In this document: one piece after another, positions 25,874-34,524 of the stretch
Numbering within the stretch: position 1 is the stretch's first letter
Layout of the letters: each line of letters opens with the position of its first letter
Assembly (NCBI RefSeq): GCF_037949285.1
Contig: NZ_CP149926.1
Location: 723,501 to 787,500, forward strand
DNA from: Thioclava sp. GXIMD4216
GTDB lineage: Bacteria > Pseudomonadota > Alphaproteobacteria > Rhodobacterales > Rhodobacteraceae
Direction: 5' to 3'
Length of the DNA stretch: 64,000 bases
Notes under the pieces: generated by a model
The model's input: the letters and a program-made list of their open reading frames with translations, nothing else
Databases searched by the model: none
Told to the model about the DNA's origin: nothing
Made by a program: the position numbers and the translations under genes

Positions 25874-25912
25874 GTGCGGGCTCCTTGAATTTTCTGAAAT
25901 CTGGGAAAACGG

Positions 25913-25934
25913 GTGGGCAAAGCACTGCCCACCT
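25913..25934 (-). terminator. Hairpin in the serC-serA spacer
   Basis: GGTGGGCA (25934-25927, minus) pairs with TGCCCACC (25920-25913) over a 6-base loop, followed by CGTTTTCCC. It may act as a partial terminator or an mRNA-stability hairpin that sets the serC:serA ratio. The T-run is short, so complete termination is doubtful. Confidence 0.6.
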
Positions 25935-25958
25935 CAGGTTCAGAGAAAGATCGAACGC

Positions 25959-27104
25959 TTAGGCTTGCGCTGCGATTTCGGCTTCGAAGGCATATTCGAT
26001 CCAGGGCATCAACGCCTCCAGATCGGCTTTCTCGACCGTGGAACCGCACCAGATCCGCAGACCGGCGGGCGCATCGCGATAGGCACCGGCATCCAGTGCC
26101 ACGCCTTCGGCGTCCAGACGTTTTGCAACGGCTTTGGCGAAGGTTGCCCCATCCTTGATGCGGTCATCGGTGAATTTCACGCAGACCGAGGTGGTGGAGG
26201 CATTTGCCGCGTTATTGGCGAGGTTTGCGATCCACGGCTTGGCGGCGCAGAAATCCCAGACCACTTTCGCATTGGCATCGGCGCGGGCGATCAGCCCTTC
26301 GAGGCCACCGATGGATTTGGCCCAGTTCAGCGCAACGATGTAATCCTCGACGCAGAGCATGGAGGGCGTGTTGATCGTCTCGCCTTTGAAGATACCTTCG
26401 ATCAGCTTGCCGCCTTTGGTCATGCGGAAGATCTTCGGCATCGGCCATGCGGGGGTGTAGTTTTCCAGACGCTCGACGGCGCGCGGCGACAGGATCAGAA
26501 CGCCATGACCGCCTTCACCGCCCAGCACTTTCTGCCAGGAGAAGGTGGTGACATCGAGCTTGTCCCACGGCAGGTCCATTGCAAAAGCCGCCGAGGTGGC
26601 GTCGCAGATGGTCAGGCCTTCGCGGTCGGCGGGGATCGCATCGCCATTGGCCACGCGCACACCCGAGGTGGTGCCGTTCCAGGTGAAGACGACGTCGGTG
26701 TTGAAATCGACGGTCGTGAAATCGACGATATCACCGTAATCGGCGGTTTTGGTATCCGCATCGAGTTTGAGCTGCTTCACGACATCGGTGACCCAGCCCG
26801 AGCCGAAGCTTTCCCATGCGCACATGGTGACTTTGCGTGCGCCCAGAAGCGACCACATTGCCATTTCGACGGCGCCGGTATCGGAAGCCGGAACGATGCC
26901 GATCTTGTAATCTGCCGGAACGCCGAGAATTTCACGGGTGGTTTCGATCGCCTCTTTCAGCTTGGCTTTGCCAACAGCTGCGCGGTGCGAGCGGCCCAGA
27001 GGCGCGTCGGCAAGCATGTCGAGGGAGAAACCGGGGATCTTCGTGCAAGGGCCCGAAGAAAAACGCGGATTTGCCGGCCGCGTAGCCGGTGCTTCAATAG
27101 CCAT
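25959..27104 (-). CDS. serC: Phosphoserine aminotransferase
   Basis: PLP enzyme converting 3-phosphohydroxypyruvate and glutamate to phosphoserine. The 381-residue protein is of the alphaproteobacterial/methanogen-like group: [17 protein letters not shown] at the N-terminus, [19 protein letters not shown] near the PLP site, and the Schiff-base Lys in [18 protein letters not shown] 27104 follows GAGAGG and is preceded by the serC-type leader RNA; a frame open to 27212 would cross that structure. It is the first gene of serC-serA and divergent from serB. Confidence 0.96.
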   Translation of the reverse strand: MAIEAPATRPANPRFSSGPCTKIPGFSLDMLADAPLGRSHRAAVGKAKLKEAIETTREILGVPADYKIGIVPASDTGAVEMAMWSLLGARKVTMCAWESFGSGWVTDVVKQLKLDADTKTADYGDIVDFTTVDFNTDVVFTWNGTTSGVRVANGDAIPADREGLTICDATSAAFAMDLPWDKLDVTTFSWQKVLGGEGGHGVLILSPRAVERLENYTPAWPMPKIFRMTKGGKLIEGIFKGETINTPSMLCVEDYIVALNWAKSIGGLEGLIARADANAKVVWDFCAAKPWIANLANNAANASTTSVCVKFTDDRIKDGATFAKAVAKRLDAEGVALDAGAYRDAPAGLRIWCGSTVEKADLEALMPWIEYAFEAEIAAQA

Positions 27105-27185
27105 ATCTGGTATCCTCTCAGATAAACGCCCCTCGTTGGGGAGGGGTGTCCCGCGTTGGGACTTACGCCTGCACCTTGATTCATG
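27105..27185 (-). promoter_or_regulatory. serC-type leader RNA (two hairpins)
   Basis: On the minus strand, a first hairpin GTCCC-AACGC-GGGAC (27162-27148) is followed at once by CCCCTC-CCCAAC-GAGGGG (27146-27129), then TTTATCTGAGAGG with the ribosome-binding site. Both loops include CCCAACG. Position and form agree with the serC RNA motif reported upstream of serC-serA in Rhodobacterales, whose mechanism is not known. I recall only the general layout of that motif, so a covariance-model match would settle it. Confidence 0.75.
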
Positions 27186-27692
27186 CAAGTGACAAAGTCG
27201 TATCGACCGCAAAAAATGTCGCTTCGGGACAAGAGAAAACCGTAAAATGTGAGGCGTTGTGGCGCAAAATCGACACAGGCGCAGCGGCGGCCCTTCGCGG
27301 GCGTGACCGAAGGCCTGATACTCTCTGATACCTGCTGCGACCCTGCCAAAGGGGAAGCGCGCTGATCCAAGGAGAGGACCCCTTCGGAGAGGCGGCGGGC
27401 AGTGCCGCGCGTGCCGGTCGAGTGGCGGCTATACGCCTCGGGCCTGGGGTTCGGGCCTGGGGTTCAGGCCTGCGACTTGGGTCTGCGATTCGGGTCGCGC
27501 GTCGGAAACGGCCTCGGAAAAGAGGACGGATCTGCTATCTGCTCCTAACGCTTCTAACAGGGGCAAAACCGCGAGAAGCGGGGCGGTTGGCGCGGATCAT
27601 GTGGATCGGGCTTTTGCGGTGCGGGCGGGGCTGGAAACGGCGGTTGTTTTTGCGCTATAGCGCCCCCAACCCTGTGATCCGGAGATCTAGCT
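27186..27692. other. Serine-cluster divergent intergenic region
   Basis: About 500 bases without a convincing gene between the serC leader and serB. It must hold the promoters of both directions. The first 60 bases beyond the leader are AT-rich. The part at 27420-27500 is made of short degenerate GC-rich repeats. GCGCTATAGCGC (27652-27663) lies 29 bases before serB and could be a -10 region or a small operator. Short open frames (for example 27422-27739) have no ribosome-binding site, run into serB and look random. Confidence 0.5.
27438..27463. repeat. Tandem 13-bp repeat
   Basis: Two perfect copies of TCGGGCCTGGGGT, followed by at least two degenerate copies (TCAGGCCTGCGAC, TGGGTCTGCGATTC) up to about 27490. 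It lies in non-coding DNA between serC and serB. Confidence 0.8.
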
Positions 27693-28565
27693 ATGTTCGT
27701 CGCCCTTCTCATGACCTGCCCGAAAACGCCCAAGCTTGACGAAACCACGCTTGTGGCGCTGCGTAATGCGTGGGGGGGAGGCGAGGTCACTTGGCTGGCC
27801 GAGGGGTGCGCTGCCGAATTTCCGATGGAGGTGATTCCCGATAACCGCTGGACCGTCTGGGCGGACCTGCAGGCGCTGGGGATCGACCTTGTGGTGATCC
27901 CGGCGGAAGACCGCAAGAAGAAGATGCTGCTGGCCGATATGGACAGCACCATGATCCAGCAGGAATGCATCGACGAACTGGCCGATGTGGCGGGTGTCGG
28001 GGCACGTGTGAAAGAGATCACCGCCAAGGCGATGAATGGCGAGCTGGATTTCGAAGGCGCTCTGACCGAACGTGTGGGGCTGCTGGCTGGTCTGCCCGAG
28101 ACGGTGATCGCTGAGGTCATCGACACCCGTATCACCCTGATGCCCGGTGGCCCGGCCCTGCTGGCGACGATGAAGCGCGACGGGGCGTATTGTGCGCTGG
28201 TGTCTGGCGGGTTCACGGCGTTCACCAGCCGTATCGCGGCCACTTTGGGCTTTGATGAAAACCGCGCCAATACGCTGCTGGTCGAAGAGGGCAAGCTGAC
28301 CGGCAAGCCGGGCCTGCCGATTTTGGGCCGTGAAGCCAAGGTGCAGGCGTTCCACGAGATTTCCGCGCGGCTCGGGCTGTCGGCGGATCAGGTGATGGCG
28401 GTGGGGGATGGGGCCAATGATCTGGGCATGCTGCAACTGGCAGGGTTTGGCGTGGCGCTGCATGCAAAACCCTCGGTCGCGGCGCAATGCGACATCCGCA
28501 TCAATCACGGTGACCTTTCGGCGCTGCTGTATCTGCAAGGCTATGCACAGGCGGAGTTTGCCTGA
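27693..28565 (+). CDS. serB: Phosphoserine phosphatase
   Basis: Last step of serine synthesis: phosphoserine to serine. The 290-residue HAD phosphatase has LLADMDSTMIQQECIDELAD (motif I with both Asp), LVSGGFTAFT (motif II Ser), and VMAVGDGANDLGMLQLAG (motif IV). The N-terminal 80 residues form the ACT-like extension common in proteobacterial SerB. CGGAGATCTAGCT precedes ATG 27693. It is divergent from serC-serA; co-location of all three genes is typical of this order. Confidence 0.95.
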   Translation: MFVALLMTCPKTPKLDETTLVALRNAWGGGEVTWLAEGCAAEFPMEVIPDNRWTVWADLQALGIDLVVIPAEDRKKKMLLADMDSTMIQQECIDELADVAGVGARVKEITAKAMNGELDFEGALTERVGLLAGLPETVIAEVIDTRITLMPGGPALLATMKRDGAYCALVSGGFTAFTSRIAATLGFDENRANTLLVEEGKLTGKPGLPILGREAKVQAFHEISARLGLSADQVMAVGDGANDLGMLQLAGFGVALHAKPSVAAQCDIRINHGDLSALLYLQGYAQAEFA

Positions 28566-28681
28566 GGCGGTCTTTCGCCTCCGTTCCGGCGGGGGCTGTC
28601 ACAGGGCTGTGGGGGAACTTGCTCTTTGGGCCGGTAGTTACTAAGCCTTGCGTAAGCTCTGTGTTCCGGAAAGGTGGCAAT

Positions 28682-29332
28682 ATGGCGATGTCTCGTGTGA
28701 AGCTCGGTTTGTGTGTGACGCTTGTGGCTTCGGCTCTTGCCGGTTGCCAGACCACAATGGGCCCCCAGGCGACAGGCACCGTCATCGCCGGAGATACCGT
28801 GCTCAGTGCACCGGCGGGCTATTGTGTGGCGGGGCAGGGGCATCCGGGGCAGGCAGAGAATAACGTCATCCTGTTCGGTGACTGCGCGGCGGTGACCAAT
28901 GACGCGACCCATGCCTCGGCCCCCCATCCGGCCATGCTATCGGCGACGGTCGGGCCGAAAATGACCGGCTCGATCACCAAGCGGTTCCCGATGATCGAGG
29001 CCTTCTTCCGTTCGGCGGCAGGACAGGCGGCGATTGCGCGTTCGGGCCGCAGCGATGATGTCGATATCCTGAAATCGCAGGTTTCGGGCGATCTTCTGCT
29101 TTTGAAGGTGCGCGACAGGTCGCTGGCCGAAGAATTTCCTGTCACCGCTGAGTATTGGCGCGGCGTGACCTCGCTTGACGGGCATCTGACAGCGCTGTCG
29201 GTAATGGCGCTGCGCTCGCAACCCATGAGCGATGCCGCACAGTTGCGATTGCTGAAAGAATTTGTCGGCCGGTCCGAAGCGGCGACCAAAGCCCATGCCG
29301 CCAGTGCAGGGCAGGTCAAACCGGCGCAATAA
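28682..29332 (+). CDS. Putative lipoprotein, function unknown
   Basis: The 216-residue product begins with a lipoprotein signal (MAMSRVKLGLCVTLVASALAGC, lipobox LAGC, Cys 22), so it should be anchored in a membrane. The mature part has one Cys pair candidate (GYCVAGQG and FGDCAAVT) and an acidic/Ser-rich middle (AIARSGRSDDVDILKSQ). The phrase MLSATVGPKMTGSITKRFPMIEAFFRS has no recognised family. ATG 28682 is preceded by GGAAAGGTGG. It follows serB by 116 bp, with a small hairpin (GAGGCG/CGCCTC, 28564-28581) between. No function is proposed. Confidence 0.75.
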   Translation: MAMSRVKLGLCVTLVASALAGCQTTMGPQATGTVIAGDTVLSAPAGYCVAGQGHPGQAENNVILFGDCAAVTNDATHASAPHPAMLSATVGPKMTGSITKRFPMIEAFFRSAAGQAAIARSGRSDDVDILKSQVSGDLLLLKVRDRSLAEEFPVTAEYWRGVTSLDGHLTALSVMALRSQPMSDAAQLRLLKEFVGRSEAATKAHAASAGQVKPAQ

Positions 29333-29513
29333 GCGGGTCTGCGGGCGCTCCCGCACGGGGATATGATGCGGTAATGGGGGCCTACGGAGCCTGCATATCC
29401 GCCAGAAGACAGCTTGCACTTTTGGTCTTGCGGGCGCAGTCTTGACGCTGCGCAAAGATTTTAGACATGACGCCGGCTATTATGTGTCAGGCGAGACAAA
29501 AACGGGTTTTGAA

Positions 29514-30290
29514 ATGGGGCAGAAGCAGGTTGGGCAGGCTCAGGGCGGTCTCCTGAACCGGCTGGCATATAGCCGCGTGATGAAGCATTGGCATGACTGT
29601 GCGGCAGCAGCACCGGATATGACCGGCGAGGATCTGGCGCTGCTGCGCAAGAAGGCCGGGTCTATGGCCGCGACCGCTTCGGGGCTTCTGGGCCGGATCG
29701 ACCGCCAGACAGAGCAGCGTTTTAATGCCGCCGATGCCATCGACCGGCCCTTGGGGTGTGACTGGGCGTGGCGACCGCAGGCCTTTTCAATGCCGGTGGC
29801 GCCGCAGGCCTATGTGGGCGCGGCATCCGGGTGCTGTCTGGGCGAGGATCTGACGCTGTTTCACGACTGCCCGCTGCAGCAGCTTTCCCTGCGGCAGATC
29901 CGCAATAGCGGCAGACCCTCCCCCTTCGGGGCCGAACTGGAGGTTTTCGGCTTTCAGGGCAGTTTCCTGTCGCTGGTGGTCGATCTTCCGCCCGAGGCTG
30001 TGCAGGGCTTCCGTTTGCACCATCTCGTGCAACTGGGCCTTGATGTCCGCATGGAAGAGGCGCGTCCCGTCTATTGCCGTTTCAACATCCAGCATGGTCC
30101 CAATAGTGACCAGCTTGTCAGCCAGATGCCGGTTGGCGGCGGTGTGGTGCAGTTCGATCTGGCCTATACCAAATTGAACGAGAAGCGCCTTGAAAAGGCG
30201 TGGATCGACCTGATTTTCGAGGCACCGGCAATGAACAAAATCACCTTGCAGGATCTGACCTTGCTGCGCCATCCCCGCGCCGATCTCTAA
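29514..30290 (+). CDS. DUF6478 family protein
   Basis: Function unknown; the family is largely limited to Rhodobacteraceae. The 258-residue protein shows an N-terminal helical region (LNRLAYSRVMKHWHDCAAAAPDMTGEDLALLRKKAG), then PLGCDWAWRPQAF, LGEDLTLFHDCPLQQLSLRQIRN, which I recall as family hallmarks, and a beta-rich C-terminal half ending with LQDLTLLRHPRADL. It is soluble, without signal peptide. I use ATG 29514, since the 24 residues before it in the longer frame (from 29442) resemble translated promoter DNA. A 118-residue partner starts 12 bases after its stop, so the two form an operon. Confidence 0.8.
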   Translation: MGQKQVGQAQGGLLNRLAYSRVMKHWHDCAAAAPDMTGEDLALLRKKAGSMAATASGLLGRIDRQTEQRFNAADAIDRPLGCDWAWRPQAFSMPVAPQAYVGAASGCCLGEDLTLFHDCPLQQLSLRQIRNSGRPSPFGAELEVFGFQGSFLSLVVDLPPEAVQGFRLHHLVQLGLDVRMEEARPVYCRFNIQHGPNSDQLVSQMPVGGGVVQFDLAYTKLNEKRLEKAWIDLIFEAPAMNKITLQDLTLLRHPRADL

Positions 30291-30302
30291 AGGAGTCTGT
30301 TG

Positions 30303-30659
30303 ATGATTGTTGAGTATTCCCGTTTGCAGGCCGGAGAATGGGTGGTGGTGCTGCAATCCGCCATGCGCCCCGCATTGACCGCGTCCTACCGTGCGACGGT
30401 GTTGGCCGAGGGGGACTGGACCGATCTCGGGGACGGGCGCTGGCGCTTGCGTCAGGGGCTTCCGGTCGATCTGCTGGAAGATGGCACGCAAAGCCTGCTG
30501 CTGTCGGATGCCGAAAGCGGTGTTGTGGCCAGCCTGTCCATTGCGGCGGGCGAGATGCTCGTGCCGGATCTGGCCGCGCAGGTGGACAGGTTGCAGGCCG
30601 AACTGGATCTGCTCAAGCGCGCTTTCCGCGACCATTGCCGCCAAAGCCACGAGGGCTGA
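30303..30659 (+). CDS. Hypothetical protein, 118 aa, C-terminal coiled coil
   Basis: Function not recognised. Residues 1-80 are beta-rich with many Asp/Glu (SRLQAGEWVVVLQSA, LPVDLLEDGTQSLLLSDAESGVV). Residues 85-118 form a probable coiled coil (DLAAQVDRLQAELDLLKRAFRDH). AAAGGAG lies 8 bases before ATG 30303; a TTG at 30300 is less likely. It is 12 bases downstream of the DUF6478 gene, and the coiled coil suggests oligomer formation or binding to that partner. Convergent with the nucleotidase gene. Confidence 0.7.
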   Translation: MIVEYSRLQAGEWVVVLQSAMRPALTASYRATVLAEGDWTDLGDGRWRLRQGLPVDLLEDGTQSLLLSDAESGVVASLSIAAGEMLVPDLAAQVDRLQAELDLLKRAFRDHCRQSHEG

Positions 30660-30698
30660 TCCCGTCCTGATGGGCGCTGCTGGTGGGCGGCAGGGAGG

Positions 30699-32633
30699 CT
30701 AGCCCAGAGTGCCGGTGCAGGCATCCGCGTAAAAGAGCTGTTTGCACAGGGTGACTGTGCCATCGGCATGGGTGTCTTGCAGGCTCATCCCCAAATCTTC
30801 CATCTGGCGGTGATAGGCCAGCGCGCCTTTGCCGGTGACCATCGTGACCGATGTCTGGGGCTGGTCGCGGAACTGCCAGATGGGGATGGCGGCGGGATGC
30901 AGCGTGTCCCACGCGCGTGCGGCGCGGATCAGCACATCGCGCGAGGCGATATCGGGGCCCAGATCCACCCTGAGGCCATCCAGACCGGCAAACTGTCCCG
31001 CAAAGGCCGAGCGGTAGTTGTTGGTGGCCACCACAAAGCTCTGCCGGTCATCGACGGGCCGCCCCTGATAGCACAGGTTGCGGATGCGGCCGCGCGATTG
31101 GGTGGTCTGCATGCCGTGAAGGTCGAAGACGGGCGGGGCGGACAGGTCGATTTCGTAGGTGACGCCCAGCATGATGTCGAAATTATAGGCGGGGATCTCG
31201 GGCCGGATCAGGGGCAGCCCCCGTGTCCCGTCCGCAATGGTGTTGAAGATGATGCTGGCGCGTTCCAGCCAGCTTTTCAGCCCCTTGCCGTCAATGACCA
31301 CGGCGGTGACGATATTGGGAAAGAGATAGATCTCGCTGAGATGGCGGATGCTTAGCGGGCCGGGCGGGATATCAAGGTAATAGTCCGCCCCCGCGCGCCC
31401 GCCCGATTTGCACGGGGCGACGGCCGATAGCAGCGGCAGCTCGCCCTCGGGGCGGTCCGCAAGCAGGCTCTGCACATGGTCACGCTGCGCCTGTGCCACG
31501 AAACTGAGTGCAGCATCGGGGCCCACCAGCGAGAAATAGCTGTGCAGCGGCACGTCCAGCCGTGCCACGCGCCGCGATGTGTAGCTTTGCACTTCGGCAT
31601 GGGCCTTGGCATTGCGCGTGACAATCCGCTCGGCTTCGGGCACGGGGGGCTCTTGCGCCACCGGTATCAGGGTTGCGCAAGAGGCAACAACCTGCCACCC
31701 TCGCGCCCCTTGCACCAGATCCAGATCGATCTGGCCCAGATGGCTGGCAAAGCGGCCCGGTGTTACCGTCGGAACGCCGTAGAGCCGGCCTGCCACGGGG
31801 TCCACATCTGCACTTGGCGCGACATCGGGGCCGGGAAAGGCGATATGGTCGTGCCCTGCGATCAGCGCATCGATCCCGTCGATCTGTGCCAGCAGGGTGG
31901 CGGCATGCTCGCAGGTGGGATCATCGGCTCTGGCAAGGGGATCAATGCCTGTATGGGCCAATGCGATCACCAGATCGCAGCCCTGCGCCCGTAATTGGGC
32001 CACCTGCGCCCTGGCCGTCTCGATGATGGAACGGCTTTGCAGGCGGCTTGCCAGAATGGCGCTATCCCAAAGAATGAATTGCGGCGGCAGCACCGAGAAC
32101 ACCCCGATACGCACCCGCCGCAGGTCTCCGTCCTCGTCGTGCAGGTCTTTTTCCAGCACGACATGCGCCTGCGTCAGGGGCACGTCCTCTTCGGGGCGGG
32201 GGGCGCGCAGGCGCAGGGCATTGGCCGACAGACAGGGGAAACGGGCATCGCGCAGGCTGCGTGTCAGGAAGTCCAGCCCGTAATTGAATTCGTGATTGCC
32301 AAGCCCGACGGCGTCATAGGCCAGCGCGTTCATGGCATCAATCACCGGATGCGGGGTGTCTGCGCGGCTCTGACGGTCGCGCGCCCAATATTCGGTCAGC
32401 GGTGTGCCCTGTAGAAAGTCGCCATTATCGAAGAGCAGCGTATTGGGGCAGCCGGTGCGGGCCCGTTCGATCAGGGTGGCCACGCGGGACAGGCCGCAAC
32501 CGGTGTCTTCCCTGTCGGCAAACAGATCATAGCCACGGATATGGCCGTGCAGGTCGGTGGTCGCCAGCAGACGCAGTCTGACCACCGCAGCGGGCCGTTC
32601 GGCATGCGACGGAGTTTCGGCGTGCGAGGACAT
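30699..32633 (-). CDS. cpdB: 2',3'-cyclic-nucleotide 2'-phosphodiesterase/3'-nucleotidase, no signal peptide
   Basis: Predicted to hydrolyse 2',3'-cyclic nucleotides and 3'-nucleotides. The 644-residue protein has a metallophosphoesterase domain (LLATTDLHGHIRGYD, NGDFLQGTPL, GLGNHEFNYGLDF, ALAHTGID, GHDHIAFPG) and a C-terminal 5'-nucleotidase domain (IPAYNFDIMLGVTYEIDLS, VVATNNYRS). This is the CpdB architecture. The N-terminus (MSSHAETPSHAERPAAVVRLR) lacks the signal peptide of periplasmic E. coli CpdB; no upstream start restores one. It could be cytoplasmic or exported another way. It is divergent from nudC across 196 bp. Confidence 0.9.
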   Translation of the reverse strand: MSSHAETPSHAERPAAVVRLRLLATTDLHGHIRGYDLFADREDTGCGLSRVATLIERARTGCPNTLLFDNGDFLQGTPLTEYWARDRQSRADTPHPVIDAMNALAYDAVGLGNHEFNYGLDFLTRSLRDARFPCLSANALRLRAPRPEEDVPLTQAHVVLEKDLHDEDGDLRRVRIGVFSVLPPQFILWDSAILASRLQSRSIIETARAQVAQLRAQGCDLVIALAHTGIDPLARADDPTCEHAATLLAQIDGIDALIAGHDHIAFPGPDVAPSADVDPVAGRLYGVPTVTPGRFASHLGQIDLDLVQGARGWQVVASCATLIPVAQEPPVPEAERIVTRNAKAHAEVQSYTSRRVARLDVPLHSYFSLVGPDAALSFVAQAQRDHVQSLLADRPEGELPLLSAVAPCKSGGRAGADYYLDIPPGPLSIRHLSEIYLFPNIVTAVVIDGKGLKSWLERASIIFNTIADGTRGLPLIRPEIPAYNFDIMLGVTYEIDLSAPPVFDLHGMQTTQSRGRIRNLCYQGRPVDDRQSFVVATNNYRSAFAGQFAGLDGLRVDLGPDIASRDVLIRAARAWDTLHPAAIPIWQFRDQPQTSVTMVTGKGALAYHRQMEDLGMSLQDTHADGTVTLCKQLFYADACTGTLG

Positions 32634-32752
32634 CGCTCTCCTTTCGTCCGGGCGATCTTGCGCCGCCCCTTACGTCACTTAAAAAACACGTTTACTTGCT
32701 GAACCGGGATGCGCGTCGTCGCTGTCATTAGGTCAGGTGCGGCTATACTTCT

Positions 32753-32781
32753 TTGACGATTAAGGACTAAATTTCTAACCT
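32753..32781 (+). promoter_or_regulatory. Candidate sigma-70 promoter of nudC
   Basis: TTGACG (32753-32758), a 17-base AT-rich spacer and TAACCT (32776-32781), about 48 bases before ATG 32830. The -35 is good; the -10 matches only in part. Confidence 0.4.
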
Positions 32782-32829
32782 TAGGCAAGCCCAATGCAGC
32801 AGCAACCTTAAGATCGAGATATTTTCGCA

Positions 32830-33789
32830 ATGCCAGCCCCGTTTCCAGACCGCTTTCTTGTCGCCGAAGGGCCGTTTTTCTACGATAGACACCCCGGTCT
32901 GGCCTTTGCGGGCAGCGGTCTGGATCGTGCCGCCCACAGGCGCGCTGGCCCCGATATGACGGGCGCGCGGGGGTTTTTGATGTGTAACGGGCAGGTGTTG
33001 TGCACACAAGACGGGGACACGGCAGGCGATGCGGCCCCCCGTCTGGCGCTTTTTCCGCCGGATCATCCGCTGATGTCGGAGGCTCTCGGCGCGCGGGTGT
33101 TTCTCGGGGCGGGCGGGCCACGGGGAGAGCCCGTGTTTGCGCAGGACATACAGGACATGCCCGTCCTGTCCGGCGCGGTCGCCTTGCGGGATCTGCGCGA
33201 TGTGATGCTGGGCCTGCCGCCGCTGGAGGCAGAGCTTGCGGCAACCGCGCGCGGGATTCTGGGCTGGCATCGCAGTCATGGGTTCTGTGCGGCCTGCGGG
33301 GCGGCGTCCGAGATCGTGCAATCGGGGTGGCAGCGCCATTGCCCGAGCTGTGGGGCGGATCATTTTCCGCGCACCGATCCTTGCGTGATCATGCTGGTCA
33401 CCCAAGGCAATGACACGCTTCTGGGGCGCAATCCCAACTGGCCCGAGGGCATGTATTCCTGTCTTGCGGGGTTCATGGAGCCCGGAGAGACCGTCGAAGC
33501 GGCGGTCCGTCGCGAGGTCTATGAGGAAACCGCGATCCGCACCGGCAGGGTCCGGCCTGTCGCGTCGCAGCCCTGGCCCTTTCCGGCCTCGTTGATGATG
33601 GGGTGCCGTGCCGAGGCGACCAGCCGCGAGATCATGACCGATCCGGTGGAAATCGAGGATGCGCTTTGGGTCAGCCGTGAAAGGCTGCTGCGGATTATGG
33701 CGGGCGGTGACAGCGTGATACGTGCGCCACGACCCGGTGCGATTGCGGGGTGGTTAATGCGGGAATGGCTTGCAGACCGGCTCGATTGA
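32830..33789 (+). CDS. nudC: NAD(+) diphosphatase NudC
   Basis: NUDIX enzyme that hydrolyses NADH/NAD and removes NAD caps from RNA. The 319-residue protein contains the zinc ribbon (FCAACG and CPSCG, Cys x4), the RTDPCVIMLVT entry, the NUDIX box (GFMEPGE...REVYEE, all canonical residues) and the NudC-specific SQPWPFPASLMMG. The N-terminal domain (1-120) is divergent as usual. TTCGCA precedes the ATG, so the ribosome-binding site is poor. It stands alone with its own promoter candidate. Confidence 0.95.
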   Translation: MPAPFPDRFLVAEGPFFYDRHPGLAFAGSGLDRAAHRRAGPDMTGARGFLMCNGQVLCTQDGDTAGDAAPRLALFPPDHPLMSEALGARVFLGAGGPRGEPVFAQDIQDMPVLSGAVALRDLRDVMLGLPPLEAELAATARGILGWHRSHGFCAACGAASEIVQSGWQRHCPSCGADHFPRTDPCVIMLVTQGNDTLLGRNPNWPEGMYSCLAGFMEPGETVEAAVRREVYEETAIRTGRVRPVASQPWPFPASLMMGCRAEATSREIMTDPVEIEDALWVSRERLLRIMAGGDSVIRAPRPGAIAGWLMREWLADRLD

Positions 33790-33858
33790 CGGCTAGATCA
33801 GCCCTAACGTCATGATCAGTGTCACCTTTTGCTTGGTGCTGCCTTCCAGGAGTGTCGG

Positions 33859-34332
33859 ATGAAATTCTCGACCCGAGAAGATATTTCTGTTCCCGTCGAG
33901 TTCGTGTTCGACGAGTTGAGCCAGTTCGACGCAATGGAAGAGGCGGCGCGCGAGCGGGGTGTGAAGCTGCGCCGGACCGACCAGCTCGAGTTTCCGGGCA
34001 AAGGGGTAAGCTGGGAAATCGAGTTCAGGCTCAGAGGCAAAATGCGCAAGCTGGAGGCCGAGGTGACCCGTTTCGAGCGCCCCGAGGTGGTGGCACTTTC
34101 CGGGCAGTCATCCAGTTTTCAGGTCGAGACCGTGATTCTGCTGACGGCGCTGTCGCGCAGCCGGACCCGTTTGCAGGTCGGTCTGGATATCCGTCCGCGC
34201 ACTTTGGGGGCGCGGCTCATGCTGCAATCGGCCAAGCTGGGCCGGTCGAGCCTTGACCGCAAATTCGCGGACCGCGTCGGCAAGCAGATCCGCGAGATTG
34301 CGGCGCGTTACGAGGCCCCCGATCAGGACTGA
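33859..34332 (+). CDS. SRPBCC family protein
   Basis: Small START/Bet v1-like ligand-binding or coenzyme-Q-chaperone-like protein; the exact role is unknown. The 157-residue product starts MKFSTREDISVPVEFVFDELSQFDAMEEAAR, typical of the fold, and continues with beta strands (VSWEIEFRLRGKMRKLEAEVTRFE) and a long C-terminal helix (LDRKFADRVGKQIREIAARYEA). ATG 33859 follows AGGAG at the right spacing. It is 70 bases downstream of nudC. In Rhodobacteraceae such genes are common, but the ligand is not established. Confidence 0.83.
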   Translation: MKFSTREDISVPVEFVFDELSQFDAMEEAARERGVKLRRTDQLEFPGKGVSWEIEFRLRGKMRKLEAEVTRFERPEVVALSGQSSSFQVETVILLTALSRSRTRLQVGLDIRPRTLGARLMLQSAKLGRSSLDRKFADRVGKQIREIAARYEAPDQD

Positions 34333-34452
34333 AAAACAGCGCGACCCGACGTAGGGGAGGGCAGGTTTGCCCGCCCTTTCCTTGTGCCCTGTCCTTTGCC
34401 CGTTTCACGCTTTTGCCTATCCTGAGGCGGCCCCAAGCTGACCCGACCAACC

Positions 34453-34508
34453 GGCCCCGAAAAATCAGGGCCAAAAAATCAGGGCCAAAAAAACAGGCCC
34501 CGAAAAAT
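34453..34508. repeat. Nested short repeats forming a terminator region after pheA
   Basis: GGCCCCGAAAAAT occurs at 34453-34465 and again at 34496-34508. Between them lie two copies of a CAGGGCCAAAAAA unit. Read on the minus strand, the region is GGGCC and GGCCC blocks separated by T6-T7 runs, so several alternative hairpins with T-tails can form. It is the likely transcription end of pheA (stop at 34525). On the plus strand the A-runs make a terminator unlikely, but GGGCAGGTTTGCCCGCCC at about 34360 may end the SRPBCC gene. Confidence 0.7.
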
Positions 34509-34524
34509 GTGATAGGCTTTGTGA

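Noticed and set aside
27422..27739. Open frame of 105 codons upstream of and into serB
   Set aside because: Built from tandem repeats, overlaps serB in another frame and has no ribosome-binding site.
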